Assembly: GCF_001598415.1 (NCBI RefSeq) | Contig: NZ_BCYX01000037.1 | Coordinates: 1 to 38,892 of the forward strand | Direction: 5' to 3' | Length of the DNA stretch: 38,892 bases | DNA from: Sphingomonas mali NBRC 15500 | Lineage (GTDB): Bacteria; Pseudomonadota; Alphaproteobacteria; Sphingomonadales; Sphingomonadaceae | Shown: positions 1 through 8,313 of the stretch, in pieces | Numbering within the stretch: the first letter of the stretch is position 1 | How the letters are laid out: every line of letters begins with the position of its first letter | Made by a program: the position numbers and the translations under genes | Notes under the pieces: model-generated | What the model saw: only the letters and a program-made list of their open reading frames with translations | The model's database searches: none | Told to the model about the DNA's origin: nothing

Positions 1-43
1 GCCCGAATATCGCCGACGCTAACCCCCCGACATTTGACACCGC

Positions 44-64
44 CGGGCCGCCGCAGGCGGCCCG
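44..64. other. GC-rich hairpin near left edge
   Basis: A perfect 9-bp inverted repeat (cgggccgcc / ggcggcccg) with a 3-base loop. It could be the end of a transcription unit lying left of the window, but no T-run follows on either strand, so a terminator call is not supported. Apart from this hairpin and the tRNA-like element, I see nothing else in the first 266 bases. Confidence 0.3.
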
Positions 65-100
65 AGCCTGTAGCCGTAGATCGGCTGAAACACGGGCCAT

Positions 101-182
101 GACCTGTCCGTCGTCAAAACGTCGTCCACTGGCCGTCGCTCTCACGGCGAAAACACGGGTTCGAGTCCCGCAGGGGTCACCA
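101..182 (+). tRNA. Degenerate tRNA-Glu(CTC)-like sequence, probable tRNA remnant
   Basis: The 3' half closely resembles a tRNA-Glu: a T-arm core (gggttcgagtccc) at about 158-170, the acceptor strand aggggtc, and an encoded CCA end at 180-182. A CTCTCAC stretch upstream matches a Glu CTC anticodon loop. The 5' half does not fold properly. The acceptor strand gacctgt has a mismatch against aggggtc, the D-arm is not recognisable, and the anticodon stem pairs only in a register that loses the invariant T33. The element is 82 nt long, more than a normal tRNA-Glu. I read it as a decayed tRNA, or as a tRNA 3'-end copy of the sort left by integration of a mobile element. A functional tRNA is unlikely. 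Confidence 0.45.
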
Positions 183-266
183 GCGATTTCAAAACTTGGC
201 GGAAATCGCAAAGAGCAGAGCACAGAGGACCGGTTCGGGAACAGCGGCAGTGACGCCTTATCGCGG

Positions 267-1055
267 TTAGTCCGTACGCCCCGACTTGAGATACTCCATC
301 GGCGTCGTGCCGAACGTCATCTTGAACGCGGCCGTAAACGCGCTTGGGCTGTTATAGCCGGCTTCGAAAGCCGCTTCGATAACCTTGGCCCCATCCGCCA
401 GTCGCCTCAAGGCGTGGACCAGGCGCTGCTGGTTTCGCCATCGCCCTATGGTGAGGCCGGTTTCGCGGAGAAACAATCGTTCGGCCGTACGTCTGCTCGT
501 GCCCGCTTGCCGGCAGATCTGTTCGAGCGGTCGAGGATCGGCGGGATAGGCGGCGAGCGCTGCGGCGACGCGACAGGCGCGCGGATCTGTCGGGTTCGGC
601 AGGTCCAGTGGCGCCGTCGGCACCTCTTCAAGCTGGTCGATGAGGAAACGGATCAGGCGATCCTCTCTGGGGACCGCGCAACTCAGGGCCGGGAATTGGC
701 AGGCATGGGCAATCAACGACCCAAGCAGGCCCGTTACACCGACGACACAGCATTCGGAGGGCAGCGCGGCCAATCCCGGCCGCACATAGAGACTTCGCAT
801 CGCGACATGGCCGGACATGACGATCAGGTGCTCAGCGCCCGCGGGAATCCAGACGGCCCGATGAGCAGGTGTAACCCAGGTCCCAACCCGGGTCTGAATG
901 GTCATCGCGCCGTGGGAGGCGTAGGCCAGTTGATCGCGGGAATGGCGGTGCGGCGGAATAGTTTCGCCTGGCCGGAAATCGCGCGCAAATGTCAGGACTT
1001 CAGCCGGCTGGGCCATCCCGTCATCGTCCGTTGCCGCGTGACGCAAATCCGACAT
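267..1055 (-). CDS. AraC-family transcriptional regulator
   Basis: Cytoplasmic DNA-binding regulator of 262 aa, a usual length for two-domain AraC proteins. The N-terminal half (about residues 30-120) is a cupin-like AraC sensor domain with the motif PPHRHSRDQLAY and a later PAGAEH turn. The C-terminal 90 residues hold the paired helix-turn-helix: a first helix set around LEQICRQAGTSRRTAERLF and a second around VIEAAFEAGYNSPSAFTAAFK, ending in the typical FGTTPMEYL. The ATG start sits about 11 bases after GGGAG. It is divergent from the DUF1552 gene, with about 75 bases between the two starts, so it may control that gene. Its ligand cannot be told from the sequence, and nothing ties it to the sugar genes. 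Confidence 0.85.
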   Translation of the reverse strand: MSDLRHAATDDDGMAQPAEVLTFARDFRPGETIPPHRHSRDQLAYASHGAMTIQTRVGTWVTPAHRAVWIPAGAEHLIVMSGHVAMRSLYVRPGLAALPSECCVVGVTGLLGSLIAHACQFPALSCAVPREDRLIRFLIDQLEEVPTAPLDLPNPTDPRACRVAAALAAYPADPRPLEQICRQAGTSRRTAERLFLRETGLTIGRWRNQQRLVHALRRLADGAKVIEAAFEAGYNSPSAFTAAFKMTFGTTPMEYLKSGRTD

Positions 1056-1129
1056 CGATTGGCAAGCTCCCGATAGAGCGGAACCGCTGCAAGGCGTACC
1101 TCACCCTACACCGATATCGGGAGATGCGC

Positions 1130-2449
1130 ATGCACATTGGCTTGAGGCCCCTCCACCGTCGCGCGCTGCTGACCGGCGGCGGAGTAGCGATCGCCCTCCC
1201 GCTCCTCGATGCGATGGTGCCATCCATAGCCCGACGCTTCGCCGCCGAGCCGCCAGTTCGTTTTGTCGCGTTCGAGATGGTCCATGGATCGGCCGGCAGC
1301 ACTGCCTATGGCCGTGAGCGGCACCTCTGGTCCCCAGCCGAAGCGGGGCGAGCCTTTCGGATGACGCCCATCCTCGAATCGCTCGGGCCGCTTCGCAATG
1401 GGCTCACCATTGTCAGCAACACCGCGCTCCTGGGCGCGATCTCGCACGATCCGTCCGAAGCTGGGCCGGGCGTGGACCATGCCCGTTCTTCGGCTTGCTT
1501 CTTGACGGGGGCGCATCCCCGAAGAGGCCACGGTGTCTTCGCCGGCGCATCGCTCGATCAGATCTACGCCAGGAGCATTCAGGACGAGACTCCCGTTCCG
1601 TCGCTCCAACTCGGCATCGAAGATCCCGACGATGCTGGAAACGGGCAGCCTTGGGCAGACGGCTATGACGCGGCTTACCGGCAATGCATCAGTTGGGCGG
1701 ATGCGGCGACGCCACTGCGCCCACAGCGGCGGCTGAGCGCGGCCTTCGCGACGCTCTTCGGCCGCCCTCCGGCAGGGATGAGCAATTCCACGGGCAGCAT
1801 CATCGATGCCGTGTCGGACTCCTCGGCCGGGCTTCGTCGCGATTTGAGCGTTCCTGACCGGCGGCGGATCGATGCCCATTTGGCGACAATCCGCGATGTG
1901 GAGCAGCGCATCGCCGCATTCGAGAGCGCCGTGAACACCGCGCCGCTTTTTTCCGAACATGTGCGGTTACTGAGCGATCTTCTCGTCCTCGCTTTCGCAG
2001 CGGACATCACGCGCGTCGCGACGGTAAAACTTGGCATGGACCGCAGCCAACGGGTCTATTCCGAGAGCGGTGTCGACGGGCCATTCCACATATTGTCGCA
2101 TCATTCCGAAGAGCCCGAGAAGATCGAAGCATTCGGTCGGCTGAATGCCTTTCACGTGCGGCAATTCGCGTATTTTCTCGAGCGGCTTCACGAGACCGCC
2201 GACGGCGCCTCCAATCTTCTGCGTCAATCGGTGGCGCTTTACGGAAGTCCGATCGGCGACTCCCACGTCCATGCGCATGACTTCCTTCCGCTGATCCTGG
2301 CCGGTCACGCCGGCGGGCGTATCGCGGGCGGTCAACACATCATGTCCGCGCCGGGCACGCCGATGGCGAACGTCCTTCTATCGGTTGCCCACTCCCTGGG
2401 AATGGAGATGGAGCGGTTCGGCGACAGCACCGGAGCGATCGCTCTCTAA
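1130..2449 (+). CDS. DUF1552 domain-containing secreted protein, orphan
   Basis: About 439 aa, matching the DUF1552 family in length and in conserved stretches such as the histidine-rich ILSHHSEEPEK and the C-terminal GDSHVHAHDFLPLILAG. The N-terminus is Tat-like: HRRALLTGGG followed by a hydrophobic run. I chose ATG 1130 because GGGAG lies 6 bases upstream; the reading frame stays open back to 989, but that part overlaps the regulator region. DUF1552 genes usually sit beside a DUF1592/DUF1588 cytochrome-c-like partner, mostly in Planctomycetes, Myxobacteria and some Proteobacteria. No such partner is visible here. The molecular function of the family is unknown to me. The divergent AraC gene is the likely regulator. 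Confidence 0.75.
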   Translation: MHIGLRPLHRRALLTGGGVAIALPLLDAMVPSIARRFAAEPPVRFVAFEMVHGSAGSTAYGRERHLWSPAEAGRAFRMTPILESLGPLRNGLTIVSNTALLGAISHDPSEAGPGVDHARSSACFLTGAHPRRGHGVFAGASLDQIYARSIQDETPVPSLQLGIEDPDDAGNGQPWADGYDAAYRQCISWADAATPLRPQRRLSAAFATLFGRPPAGMSNSTGSIIDAVSDSSAGLRRDLSVPDRRRIDAHLATIRDVEQRIAAFESAVNTAPLFSEHVRLLSDLLVLAFAADITRVATVKLGMDRSQRVYSESGVDGPFHILSHHSEEPEKIEAFGRLNAFHVRQFAYFLERLHETADGASNLLRQSVALYGSPIGDSHVHAHDFLPLILAGHAGGRIAGGQHIMSAPGTPMANVLLSVAHSLGMEMERFGDSTGAIAL

Positions 2450-2495
2450 CGCGAGGCCCGGCTCATTTCCCCCGACAAAGCCGAGGCGTGCCTCG

Positions 2496-3281
2496 TCAGG
2501 AAGGGCTGGCGCCGGAGAGGGCGTAGACGCGTCGTGCATTACCGCCGAACACCGCGTCCCGGGCGCTCGGCGCGATCAGGGCCTGCGCCTGGGCGAGCCA
2601 GGGCGCATAATCCTCGGCCAGGGTGAGGACGGGCCAATCGCTCCCCCAGATCAATCGGTCCGCGCCGAATGCGTCGATCAATATCGCCGCGATCTCACCG
2701 ATACGCGATGTCAGGCCGGGCTCGGTGACCAGTCCCGACAATTTGCACACGACATTGGCGCGATCGGCGAGCGCGCGCATCTCGGCTTCCCAGCCGGGAA
2801 GATCGCCGACATCAGGTTTGGCGGCATGGTCGATGACGATCGACAGCGCCGGATGCCGCGCGGCGAGACGATGCAATGCGGCCAAGTGCCGCGGGCGGAC
2901 CAGCGCGTCGAGCACCAGCCCGCGTTCGGCCATCGCGGCGAGGGCGTCGTCGATCGCAGGATCGTCATACCAGTCGGCGGCGCGATCCTGCACCATCGGG
3001 CGCAGGCCCTTGAGCATCGGATGCGACGGTAATGTGCCCCGCAGATCGCTCCAGCCGACTATTCCCAGCACCAGCGGATCATCGGCAAGCGACAGCAGCC
3101 AGCCGGTATCGACGGCATCGTCCTGGCTCTGGACCAGCACCACGCCGTCAATCCCGTTGGCCGCCGCCAGCGCGCGCAGCTCGGGCAGTTCGACATTGCG
3201 ATGGATCGCCTCCAAATCGGGGGGCGGCCAAGTGCAGCCATGCTCGCCGATCCGCCAGAGATGGACATGGGCGTCGATCAT
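2496..3281 (-). CDS. L-fuconolactonase-type amidohydrolase (COG3618)
   Basis: Predicted to hydrolyse L-fucono-lactone to L-fuconate in the cytoplasm. The 261-aa protein is an amidohydrolase-2 TIM barrel. It starts MIDAHVHLW (metal histidines H5 and H7), has IDHAAKP near 150-156 (H152), a VVCKLSG strand (K180) and the late GSDWP motif (D215). This set is typical of COG3618 lactonases such as fuconolactonase and 2-pyrone-4,6-dicarboxylate lactonase. ATG 3281 overlaps the fucP stop by four bases (ATGA), so translation is probably coupled. The open frame runs further upstream to 3758, but that part is an out-of-frame copy of fucP. Substrate assignment rests on the fucP, mutarotase and fuconate dehydratase neighbours and is an inference. 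Confidence 0.82.
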   Translation of the reverse strand: MIDAHVHLWRIGEHGCTWPPPDLEAIHRNVELPELRALAAANGIDGVVLVQSQDDAVDTGWLLSLADDPLVLGIVGWSDLRGTLPSHPMLKGLRPMVQDRAADWYDDPAIDDALAAMAERGLVLDALVRPRHLAALHRLAARHPALSIVIDHAAKPDVGDLPGWEAEMRALADRANVVCKLSGLVTEPGLTSRIGEIAAILIDAFGADRLIWGSDWPVLTLAEDYAPWLAQAQALIAPSARDAVFGGNARRVYALSGASPS

Positions 3282-4543
3282 GCCGCCTTCCGCCGAGTCA
3301 ACGCGAAGCCGAGCACGACGAGGAAGCAGCAAGCGGGCACGGCCATCGCGTTGACCATCGACCCGGTGCGATCGGACACTAGGCCCATCACCGCCGGAAA
3401 GACGGCTCCCCCGACGATCGCCATGACCAGCAGGGCGGCGGCCGACTTGGTCCGCGCCCCGAGACCGTCGACCGTCTCGGCGAAGATCGTCGGGTACATG
3501 ATCGACATGAAGAAGCTCGAGGCGATCAGCGCGACGATGCCGCTCATGCCTCCCACGATCGTGGCGAAGAGACACAGCAGGGCGCCGGCCACCGCGAAAA
3601 TGGCGAGCAGCGACGGTGCGCGTACCACGCCCATCAGCGCCGAGCCGACGAACCGCCCCGCCATGAAGGTGACGAGCGAGATGGTGAGATAGCCCGCCGC
3701 GACGCGCTCGGGCGTGCCGGGCACGGCGACTTCGGCGTAACGGATGAGGAAACTCCACACGCCGACCTGCGCGCCGACATAGAAGAATTGCGCCAGGACC
3801 CCGAGCAGGACGCGAGGATCACGGAGCAGGGCGCGAAAATCGTCGAGGGCGCCGACATCTTCCTCGACCTCGCGCTGCGTCGCGATCGCGGGGAAAGCGG
3901 TCAACCGGATCAACACCGCCCAAGCGAGCACACCAAGGCCGATCAGCAGATAGGGCAGCTGCACAGCGGCGGCTTCACCCGCGCGCCACTGCGCCAGGAC
4001 GTCCGGGGGCATCGCGGCGATCTCGGCCGGGCTGTGCGCCACCCCCGACAGGATGAACTGGCTGCCGATGACGATCCCGGTAATCGAGCCGAGCGGGTTG
4101 AACGCCTGGGCGAGATTGAGCCGCCGCGCCGCGCTCTCCGACGGTCCGAGCCGCGCGATGAGCGGGTTGGCCGACGTCTCGAGGAACGAAAGCCCGCTTG
4201 CGATAACGAACAAGGCGGCCAGGAAGAACGGATAGCTTTGCATGCTTGCTGCCGGCCAGAACAGTAACGCACCCGCGCCATAGAAGCACAGACCGAGCAA
4301 CACCGCGGCGCGATAGCCATACGCACGCATGAACAAGGCGGCCGGAATGGCGAGGCAGAAATAGCCGAGATAGAAAGCCGACTGGACGAGCCCGGCCTGC
4401 AGATCGCCGAGAACGAACAGTTTCTTGAAGTGCGCGATCAGGATGTCGTTGAGATTGTTCGCGATCCCCCATAGGAAGAACAGCGCGACGATCAGCACGA
4501 AAGGCAATAGGCGCGCCGTCGGCACCGGCGGTTCGTCGCTCAT
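3278..4543 (-). CDS. fucP: L-fucose:H+ symporter, FucP family
   Basis: Inner-membrane MFS permease of 421 aa with about 12 hydrophobic segments. The first segment carries FFLWGIANNLNDILIAHFKK; D33 in it aligns with the proton-coupling D46 of E. coli FucP, and E122 in SGLSFLETSANP aligns with E135. Both are conserved, which supports active sugar/proton symport. A clear ribosome site (GGGAAGGA, 7 bases before ATG 4543) fixes the start. It is the first gene of a two-gene unit with fuconolactonase and is divergent from the IclR gene. FucP homologues can also carry other hexoses; fucose is favoured because four fucose-pathway genes surround it. Confidence 0.88.
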   Translation of the reverse strand: MSDEPPVPTARLLPFVLIVALFFLWGIANNLNDILIAHFKKLFVLGDLQAGLVQSAFYLGYFCLAIPAALFMRAYGYRAAVLLGLCFYGAGALLFWPAASMQSYPFFLAALFVIASGLSFLETSANPLIARLGPSESAARRLNLAQAFNPLGSITGIVIGSQFILSGVAHSPAEIAAMPPDVLAQWRAGEAAAVQLPYLLIGLGVLAWAVLIRLTAFPAIATQREVEEDVGALDDFRALLRDPRVLLGVLAQFFYVGAQVGVWSFLIRYAEVAVPGTPERVAAGYLTISLVTFMAGRFVGSALMGVVRAPSLLAIFAVAGALLCLFATIVGGMSGIVALIASSFFMSIMYPTIFAETVDGLGARTKSAAALLVMAIVGGAVFPAVMGLVSDRTGSMVNAMAVPACCFLVVLGFALTRRKAA

Positions 4544-4644
4544 GCCGGTTCCTTCCCGTCGATCCGCATCACCGGCATGGCCATCCTCTCTCTCCGACTT
4601 TTGCTGGCGAGCCTAGAGCAATTTTTCTCCTGGCAAAGCTGTTT

Positions 4645-4656
4645 TTTACTAGTGAA
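4645..4656. promoter_or_regulatory. ACTAGT-centred palindrome, candidate IclR operator
   Basis: The 12-base sequence tttactagtgaa is a near-perfect inverted repeat (10 of 12 positions symmetric) centred on ACTAGT in an AT-rich patch. It lies about 33 bases before the IclR start and about 100 bases before the fucP start, a good place to control both divergent genes. IclR proteins often bind such palindromes in their own upstream region. I could not find a convincing second copy before the mutarotase or fuconate dehydratase genes, so the assignment is tentative. Confidence 0.3.
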
Positions 4657-4689
4657 CAAAGATAGGTGGATCGACGCGGGAGGGCCATC

Positions 4690-5511
4690 ATGCCAAAGAC
4701 AGCCACGAAGACGAGGACGTTGACGATGGCTGACGATGAGGATCGCGGCGCGGATTCGCGGTATCGCGCACCGGCGCTCGAAAAGGGCTTGGACGTGCTG
4801 GAATTGCTCGCGGCGCAGGCCGGCCCGATGACGCTGACCGAAATCGTCCACGCGCTCGACCGCTCGCATGGCGAACTGTTCCGCATGGTCCAGGTGCTCG
4901 AACACCGCGGCTATATCGAACAGGATCCGGCCGAGGATGGCTATCGCCTGACCGACCGGCTGTTCTCGCTCGGCATGCAGCAGCCGCGCACCGCCAATCT
5001 GATCGAGGTCGCATTGCCGGTGATGCGTCAACTCGCGCTCGACGTCGGCCAATCATGCCACCTCGCACTGCATACGCGCGGGCAGATGGTGGTGGTGGCG
5101 CGGATGGAATCGGGCGAGCAAATCGGTTTTTCGGTACGTGTCGGCTATCGCCGCCCGCTGATGCAGACGGCGTCGGGCATGATCCTCTACGCGCATCAGC
5201 CCGAGGACGTCCGCCGCCGGTGGGAAAAGATGTTCGATCCGCCGATCCCCGAAGCCGAGATGGCGGCGCTGCGCGCACGCGCCGACGAGATCGCCGAGCG
5301 CCATGTCGAACAGACGCCGAGCCATTTCGTCGCCGGGATCACCGACATTTCCGCGCCCGTGATGCGCGGCGGCAGCGCGGCGGCGGCGCTGACCGTCCCC
5401 TATCTGAAGAAGATCCAGCCATCGGCGTCCACGCGCGAGACCGCGGCGTTGGTACGCAAGGCGGCGGAGGCGATTTCCGAACAACTCGTCGAGGGCGATA
5501 GCCGCGCCTGA
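4690..5511 (+). CDS. IclR-family transcriptional regulator, probable fucose-module regulator
   Basis: A 273-aa cytoplasmic regulator. Residues about 27-90 form the IclR winged helix-turn-helix (ALEKGLDVLELLA, then MTLTEIVHALDRSHGELFRMVQVLEHRGYIEQ). The rest is the effector-binding domain, with TASGMILYAHQP in the usual place. I start it at ATG 4690, 6 bases after GGGAGG; a GTG at 4666 and an ATG at 4726 are alternatives in frame. It is divergent from fucP and convergent with the fucose dehydrogenase candidate, so it sits in the middle of the fucose genes. It probably senses L-fucose or a pathway intermediate such as fuconate. Whether it represses or activates is not visible. Confidence 0.88.
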   Translation: MPKTATKTRTLTMADDEDRGADSRYRAPALEKGLDVLELLAAQAGPMTLTEIVHALDRSHGELFRMVQVLEHRGYIEQDPAEDGYRLTDRLFSLGMQQPRTANLIEVALPVMRQLALDVGQSCHLALHTRGQMVVVARMESGEQIGFSVRVGYRRPLMQTASGMILYAHQPEDVRRRWEKMFDPPIPEAEMAALRARADEIAERHVEQTPSHFVAGITDISAPVMRGGSAAAALTVPYLKKIQPSASTRETAALVRKAAEAISEQLVEGDSRA

Positions 5512-5527
5512 ACGGCGCGTCGCGGCT

Positions 5528-6526
5528 CTATTCCTTCCGGGCCGGGATGGGCACGTCGGCCCGTAACACGTCCGCCGCCTTCAGATCGCTCCACAGGCCG
5601 TCGGGGACAGGCGCGGCGATATTGGCCATTGTCGCCCGTACCTCGTCGGGACTGGCGAGGCCGACGATCACGCTCGCTGCCTGGGGGTGAGCGAGGACGA
5701 ACTGCAACGCGGCGGCTGGCAAGGTCACCTGATGCGCCTCGCATATCCGTTCGATCGCACGCACCCGCTGCCGGATCGCGTCGGGCACGCCGGCATAATC
5801 GTAATGCGCGGCGGGCGCGTCCGCCCCCAGCGCGAGGATTCCCGAATTGTAGACACCGGCCAGGACCAGCGCGGTTCCGGTGGCGGCACAGCGCGGGAAA
5901 AGGTCATCGATCGGGCTTTGCTCGAGCAACGTGTAGCGGCCGGCAAGTAGGATGATATCGAGCGACACGCGCTCCATCAGTTCGAGACACACCTCGGTCT
6001 CATTGACGCCCACGCCGATCGCCGACACCGCCTTTTGGTCGCGGAGTTCCTCGAGCGCCGCGAAGCCGCCCTTGTCCAGCAATTCGCTCATCCGGGCGTC
6101 ATGTGCCGCCCCGTGGACGCGGCGACCGATGTCATGGACATAGAGGATATCCACGCGATCGCGGCCAAGCCGTTTCAAGCTGGCCTCGTACGATCGCATT
6201 ATCCCGTCGCGCGAATAGTCATAGACCGGCGCGAAAGCCGGCGCGTCGACAAAACCATGGCGGTCGCGCTCCGCGGTCGCGGCCAGCGGCTCGAGCACCC
6301 GACCTACCTTGGTCGAGATGACGACATCGCCGTTACCAGCGGTCGCCTGGCCCAAACGCGTCTCCGCCAGTCCGAAACCGTAATAGGGAGCGGTATCGGC
6401 ATAGAGCAGCCCGGCCTCGATCGCCGCGGCGATCGTCGCCTCGGCAGTGTCGTCATCGACCGCCCGATAGAGATTGCCGAGCGGGGCAGTCCCGAAGCCG
6501 ATCGGGGGCAAATTCAGGCCGGTCAT
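5528..6526 (-). CDS. Aldo/keto reductase, likely L-fucose (D-threo-aldose) 1-dehydrogenase
   Basis: A 332-aa AKR-fold NAD(P)-dependent oxidoreductase. The N-terminus reads IGFGTAPLGNLYR, followed by the catalytic set D44 and Y49 (YADTAPYYGFG), K73 (ISTKVGR) and H131 (ILYVHDIG), all conserved. It resembles D-threo-aldose 1-dehydrogenase/L-fucose dehydrogenase and the related pyridoxal 4-dehydrogenases. In context it would oxidise L-fucose to L-fuconolactone. The true start is ATG 6526, which overlaps the mutarotase stop in ATGA; the frame stays open upstream, but that part lies inside the mutarotase gene. The two genes form a minus-strand pair. Exact substrate and cofactor are inferred from the neighbours. 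Confidence 0.82.
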   Translation of the reverse strand: MTGLNLPPIGFGTAPLGNLYRAVDDDTAEATIAAAIEAGLLYADTAPYYGFGLAETRLGQATAGNGDVVISTKVGRVLEPLAATAERDRHGFVDAPAFAPVYDYSRDGIMRSYEASLKRLGRDRVDILYVHDIGRRVHGAAHDARMSELLDKGGFAALEELRDQKAVSAIGVGVNETEVCLELMERVSLDIILLAGRYTLLEQSPIDDLFPRCAATGTALVLAGVYNSGILALGADAPAAHYDYAGVPDAIRQRVRAIERICEAHQVTLPAAALQFVLAHPQAASVIVGLASPDEVRATMANIAAPVPDGLWSDLKAADVLRADVPIPARKE

Positions 6527-6885
6527 TGCGCGTCCAGGTCGAAGATCTGCGTCATCTGCACCCATTTCTCTCCTGCGCGCGCGAACGGCAAAGGTCGCTG
6601 GAACCGCCACATCAAGCTTTCCCAACGGTCGATCTCGGGCGGAGCCGGAACCGGCCGCGGATAATCGTCTACCGCTTCGACGATCATCATCAGCCGGTCG
6701 CCCGCACGCCAGATCTCCATATGCTCGGCGCCCTGGGCGCGGATATGAGCGACCACTTCCGGCCAGCCTGATCCGGGGGCATGGCGTGCCTCATATTCGG
6801 CGATCAGTGCCGCGTCGTCGATCAGGTCGAGCACGTAGCAAAAGCGCCGGGTAGCAGGCACTTCGGACGGATCGGCATTTCCCAT
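6523..6885 (-). CDS. L-rhamnose/L-fucose mutarotase family protein (COG3254)
   Basis: A small 120-aa ferredoxin-like protein of the L-rhamnose mutarotase family (DUF718/COG3254). Visible family features are FCYVLDL near the start, the helix with YEARH (Y31, H35), a WPEV segment, and the C-terminal WVQMTQIFDLD. It would interconvert the alpha and beta anomers of the incoming sugar. COG3254 members have been linked to L-fucose in oxidative fucose pathways such as that of Xanthomonas campestris, which fits the neighbours. A strong AGGAGG precedes ATG 6885. It is the first gene of the pair with the aldo/keto reductase and is divergent from L-fuconate dehydratase, with 135 bases between. Confidence 0.85.
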   Translation of the reverse strand: MGNADPSEVPATRRFCYVLDLIDDAALIAEYEARHAPGSGWPEVVAHIRAQGAEHMEIWRAGDRLMMIVEAVDDYPRPVPAPPEIDRWESLMWRFQRPLPFARAGEKWVQMTQIFDLDAQ

Positions 6886-7020
6886 ATTCCCCTCCTATCG
6901 ACCGCTCGGCGACGGTCCCTACCCTAAAGCGCGCTTGCGCCGACGGCAATCAGCACATATGAAAATACACTACACCAGCAAAATATTAGCCGACAACGAC
7001 GGGGGCAGAACGCGAACGCC

Positions 7021-8313
7021 ATGGCCAGCATCGTCAAGCTTCGTGTGCTCGACATCCGGTTCCCGACCTCGACGCGGCTCGACGGGTCGGATGCGATGAA
7101 TCCGGATCCCGATTATTCGGCCGCTTATTGCATCCTCGAGACCGACCAGCCCGATCTCACCGGACACGGTCTGACCTTCACGATTGGCCGCGGCAACGAT
7201 ATCTGCTGCGCCGCGATCGAGGCACTGGCACCTTTGGTCGAAGGACTGCACCTCGACTGGATCCGGGCTGATGGCGCGCGTTTCTGGCGGCACATGACGG
7301 GCGACAGCCAGCTCCGCTGGATCGGGCCGGAAAAGGGCGTGATCCATCTGGCAACCGGCGCCGTGGTCAATGCTGTGTGGGATCTGCTGGCGAAGCAGGC
7401 CGGCAAGCCGCTGTGGCGGCTGGTCGGCGAGATGAGCCCCGAGGAGATCGTCGGGCTGATCGATTTCCGCTACATCACCGACTGCATCACGCCCGAGGAA
7501 GCGGTGGCGCTGCTGACCGAGCGCGCAGCGGGAAAGGCAATGCGGGTCGCCGACCTCGAGGCGAACGGCTACCCCTGCTACACGACGTCGGCAGGGTGGC
7601 TGGGCTATTCGGACGAGAAATTGGTCCAGCTCTGCCGCGAAGCCGTCGCCGCGGGGTTCAATCACGTCAAGCTCAAGGTCGGGCGCTCGCTGCAGGAGGA
7701 CATCCGCCGGGTCACCCTGGCGCGTGAAGCGATCGGACCGGATCGCCAGTTGATGATCGACGCCAATCAAGTGTGGGAAGTCGAGGAGGCGATCGCGCAT
7801 GTCCGTGAGCTCGCTTTCGCCAGCCCCTGGTTCATCGAAGAACCGACCAGCCCCGACGATATCGAGGGGCACCGGCGCATTCGCGAAGGGATCGCGCCGG
7901 TCAAGGTCGCGACGGGGGAGATGTGCCAGAACCGTATCCTGTTCAAGCAATTCATCATGCGCGGCGCGATCGACGTGGTGCAGCTCGACGCGTGCCGGCT
8001 GGGCGGCGTCAACGAAGTGCTGGCGGTGCTGCTGATGGCGGCGAAATACGATCTCCCGGTCTGCCCGCATGCCGGCGGCGTCGGGTTGTGCGAATATGTC
8101 CAGCATCTGGCGATGATCGATTGTCTCTGCTTCGCCGGCACCAAAGACGGCCGTGTCGCCGAATATGTCGATCATCTTCACGAGCATTTCGTCGAGCCGT
8201 GCGAAGTGGCCGACGGCGCCTATCGCGTGCCGCGAGCGCCTGGCTATTCGATCGAGATGAAGCCGGCCACGCTCGCCGCCTTCGCCTTTCGAAAGGCCGC
8301 CGCGGCGGCCTGA
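7021..8313 (+). CDS. L-fuconate dehydratase (enolase superfamily)
   Basis: Dehydrates L-fuconate to 2-keto-3-deoxy-L-fuconate using Mg2+. The 430-aa protein has the mandelate-racemase-type enolase fold. Visible active-site residues are K219 in HVKLKVG, metal ligands D247 (MIDANQVW), E273 (FIEEP) and E300 (ATGEMCQ), and H350 in CPHAGGVGLCEYVQH. The set matches X. campestris fuconate dehydratase within one residue of numbering as I remember it. Full length. It is divergent from the mutarotase gene. Its TGA stop directly abuts the stop of the GH74 gene on the other strand, with no bases between. Later enzymes of the pathway (keto-deoxy-fuconate dehydrogenase and hydrolase or aldolase) are not in the window. 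Confidence 0.92.
   Translation: MASIVKLRVLDIRFPTSTRLDGSDAMNPDPDYSAAYCILETDQPDLTGHGLTFTIGRGNDICCAAIEALAPLVEGLHLDWIRADGARFWRHMTGDSQLRWIGPEKGVIHLATGAVVNAVWDLLAKQAGKPLWRLVGEMSPEEIVGLIDFRYITDCITPEEAVALLTERAAGKAMRVADLEANGYPCYTTSAGWLGYSDEKLVQLCREAVAAGFNHVKLKVGRSLQEDIRRVTLAREAIGPDRQLMIDANQVWEVEEAIAHVRELAFASPWFIEEPTSPDDIEGHRRIREGIAPVKVATGEMCQNRILFKQFIMRGAIDVVQLDACRLGGVNEVLAVLLMAAKYDLPVCPHAGGVGLCEYVQHLAMIDCLCFAGTKDGRVAEYVDHLHEHFVEPCEVADGAYRVPRAPGYSIEMKPATLAAFAFRKAAAAA

Noticed and set aside
2482..2495. Short palindrome cgaggc-gt-gcctcg as terminator between DUF1552 and fuconolactonase genes
   Set aside because: The loop is only two bases, the stem six, and there is no T-run on either side.
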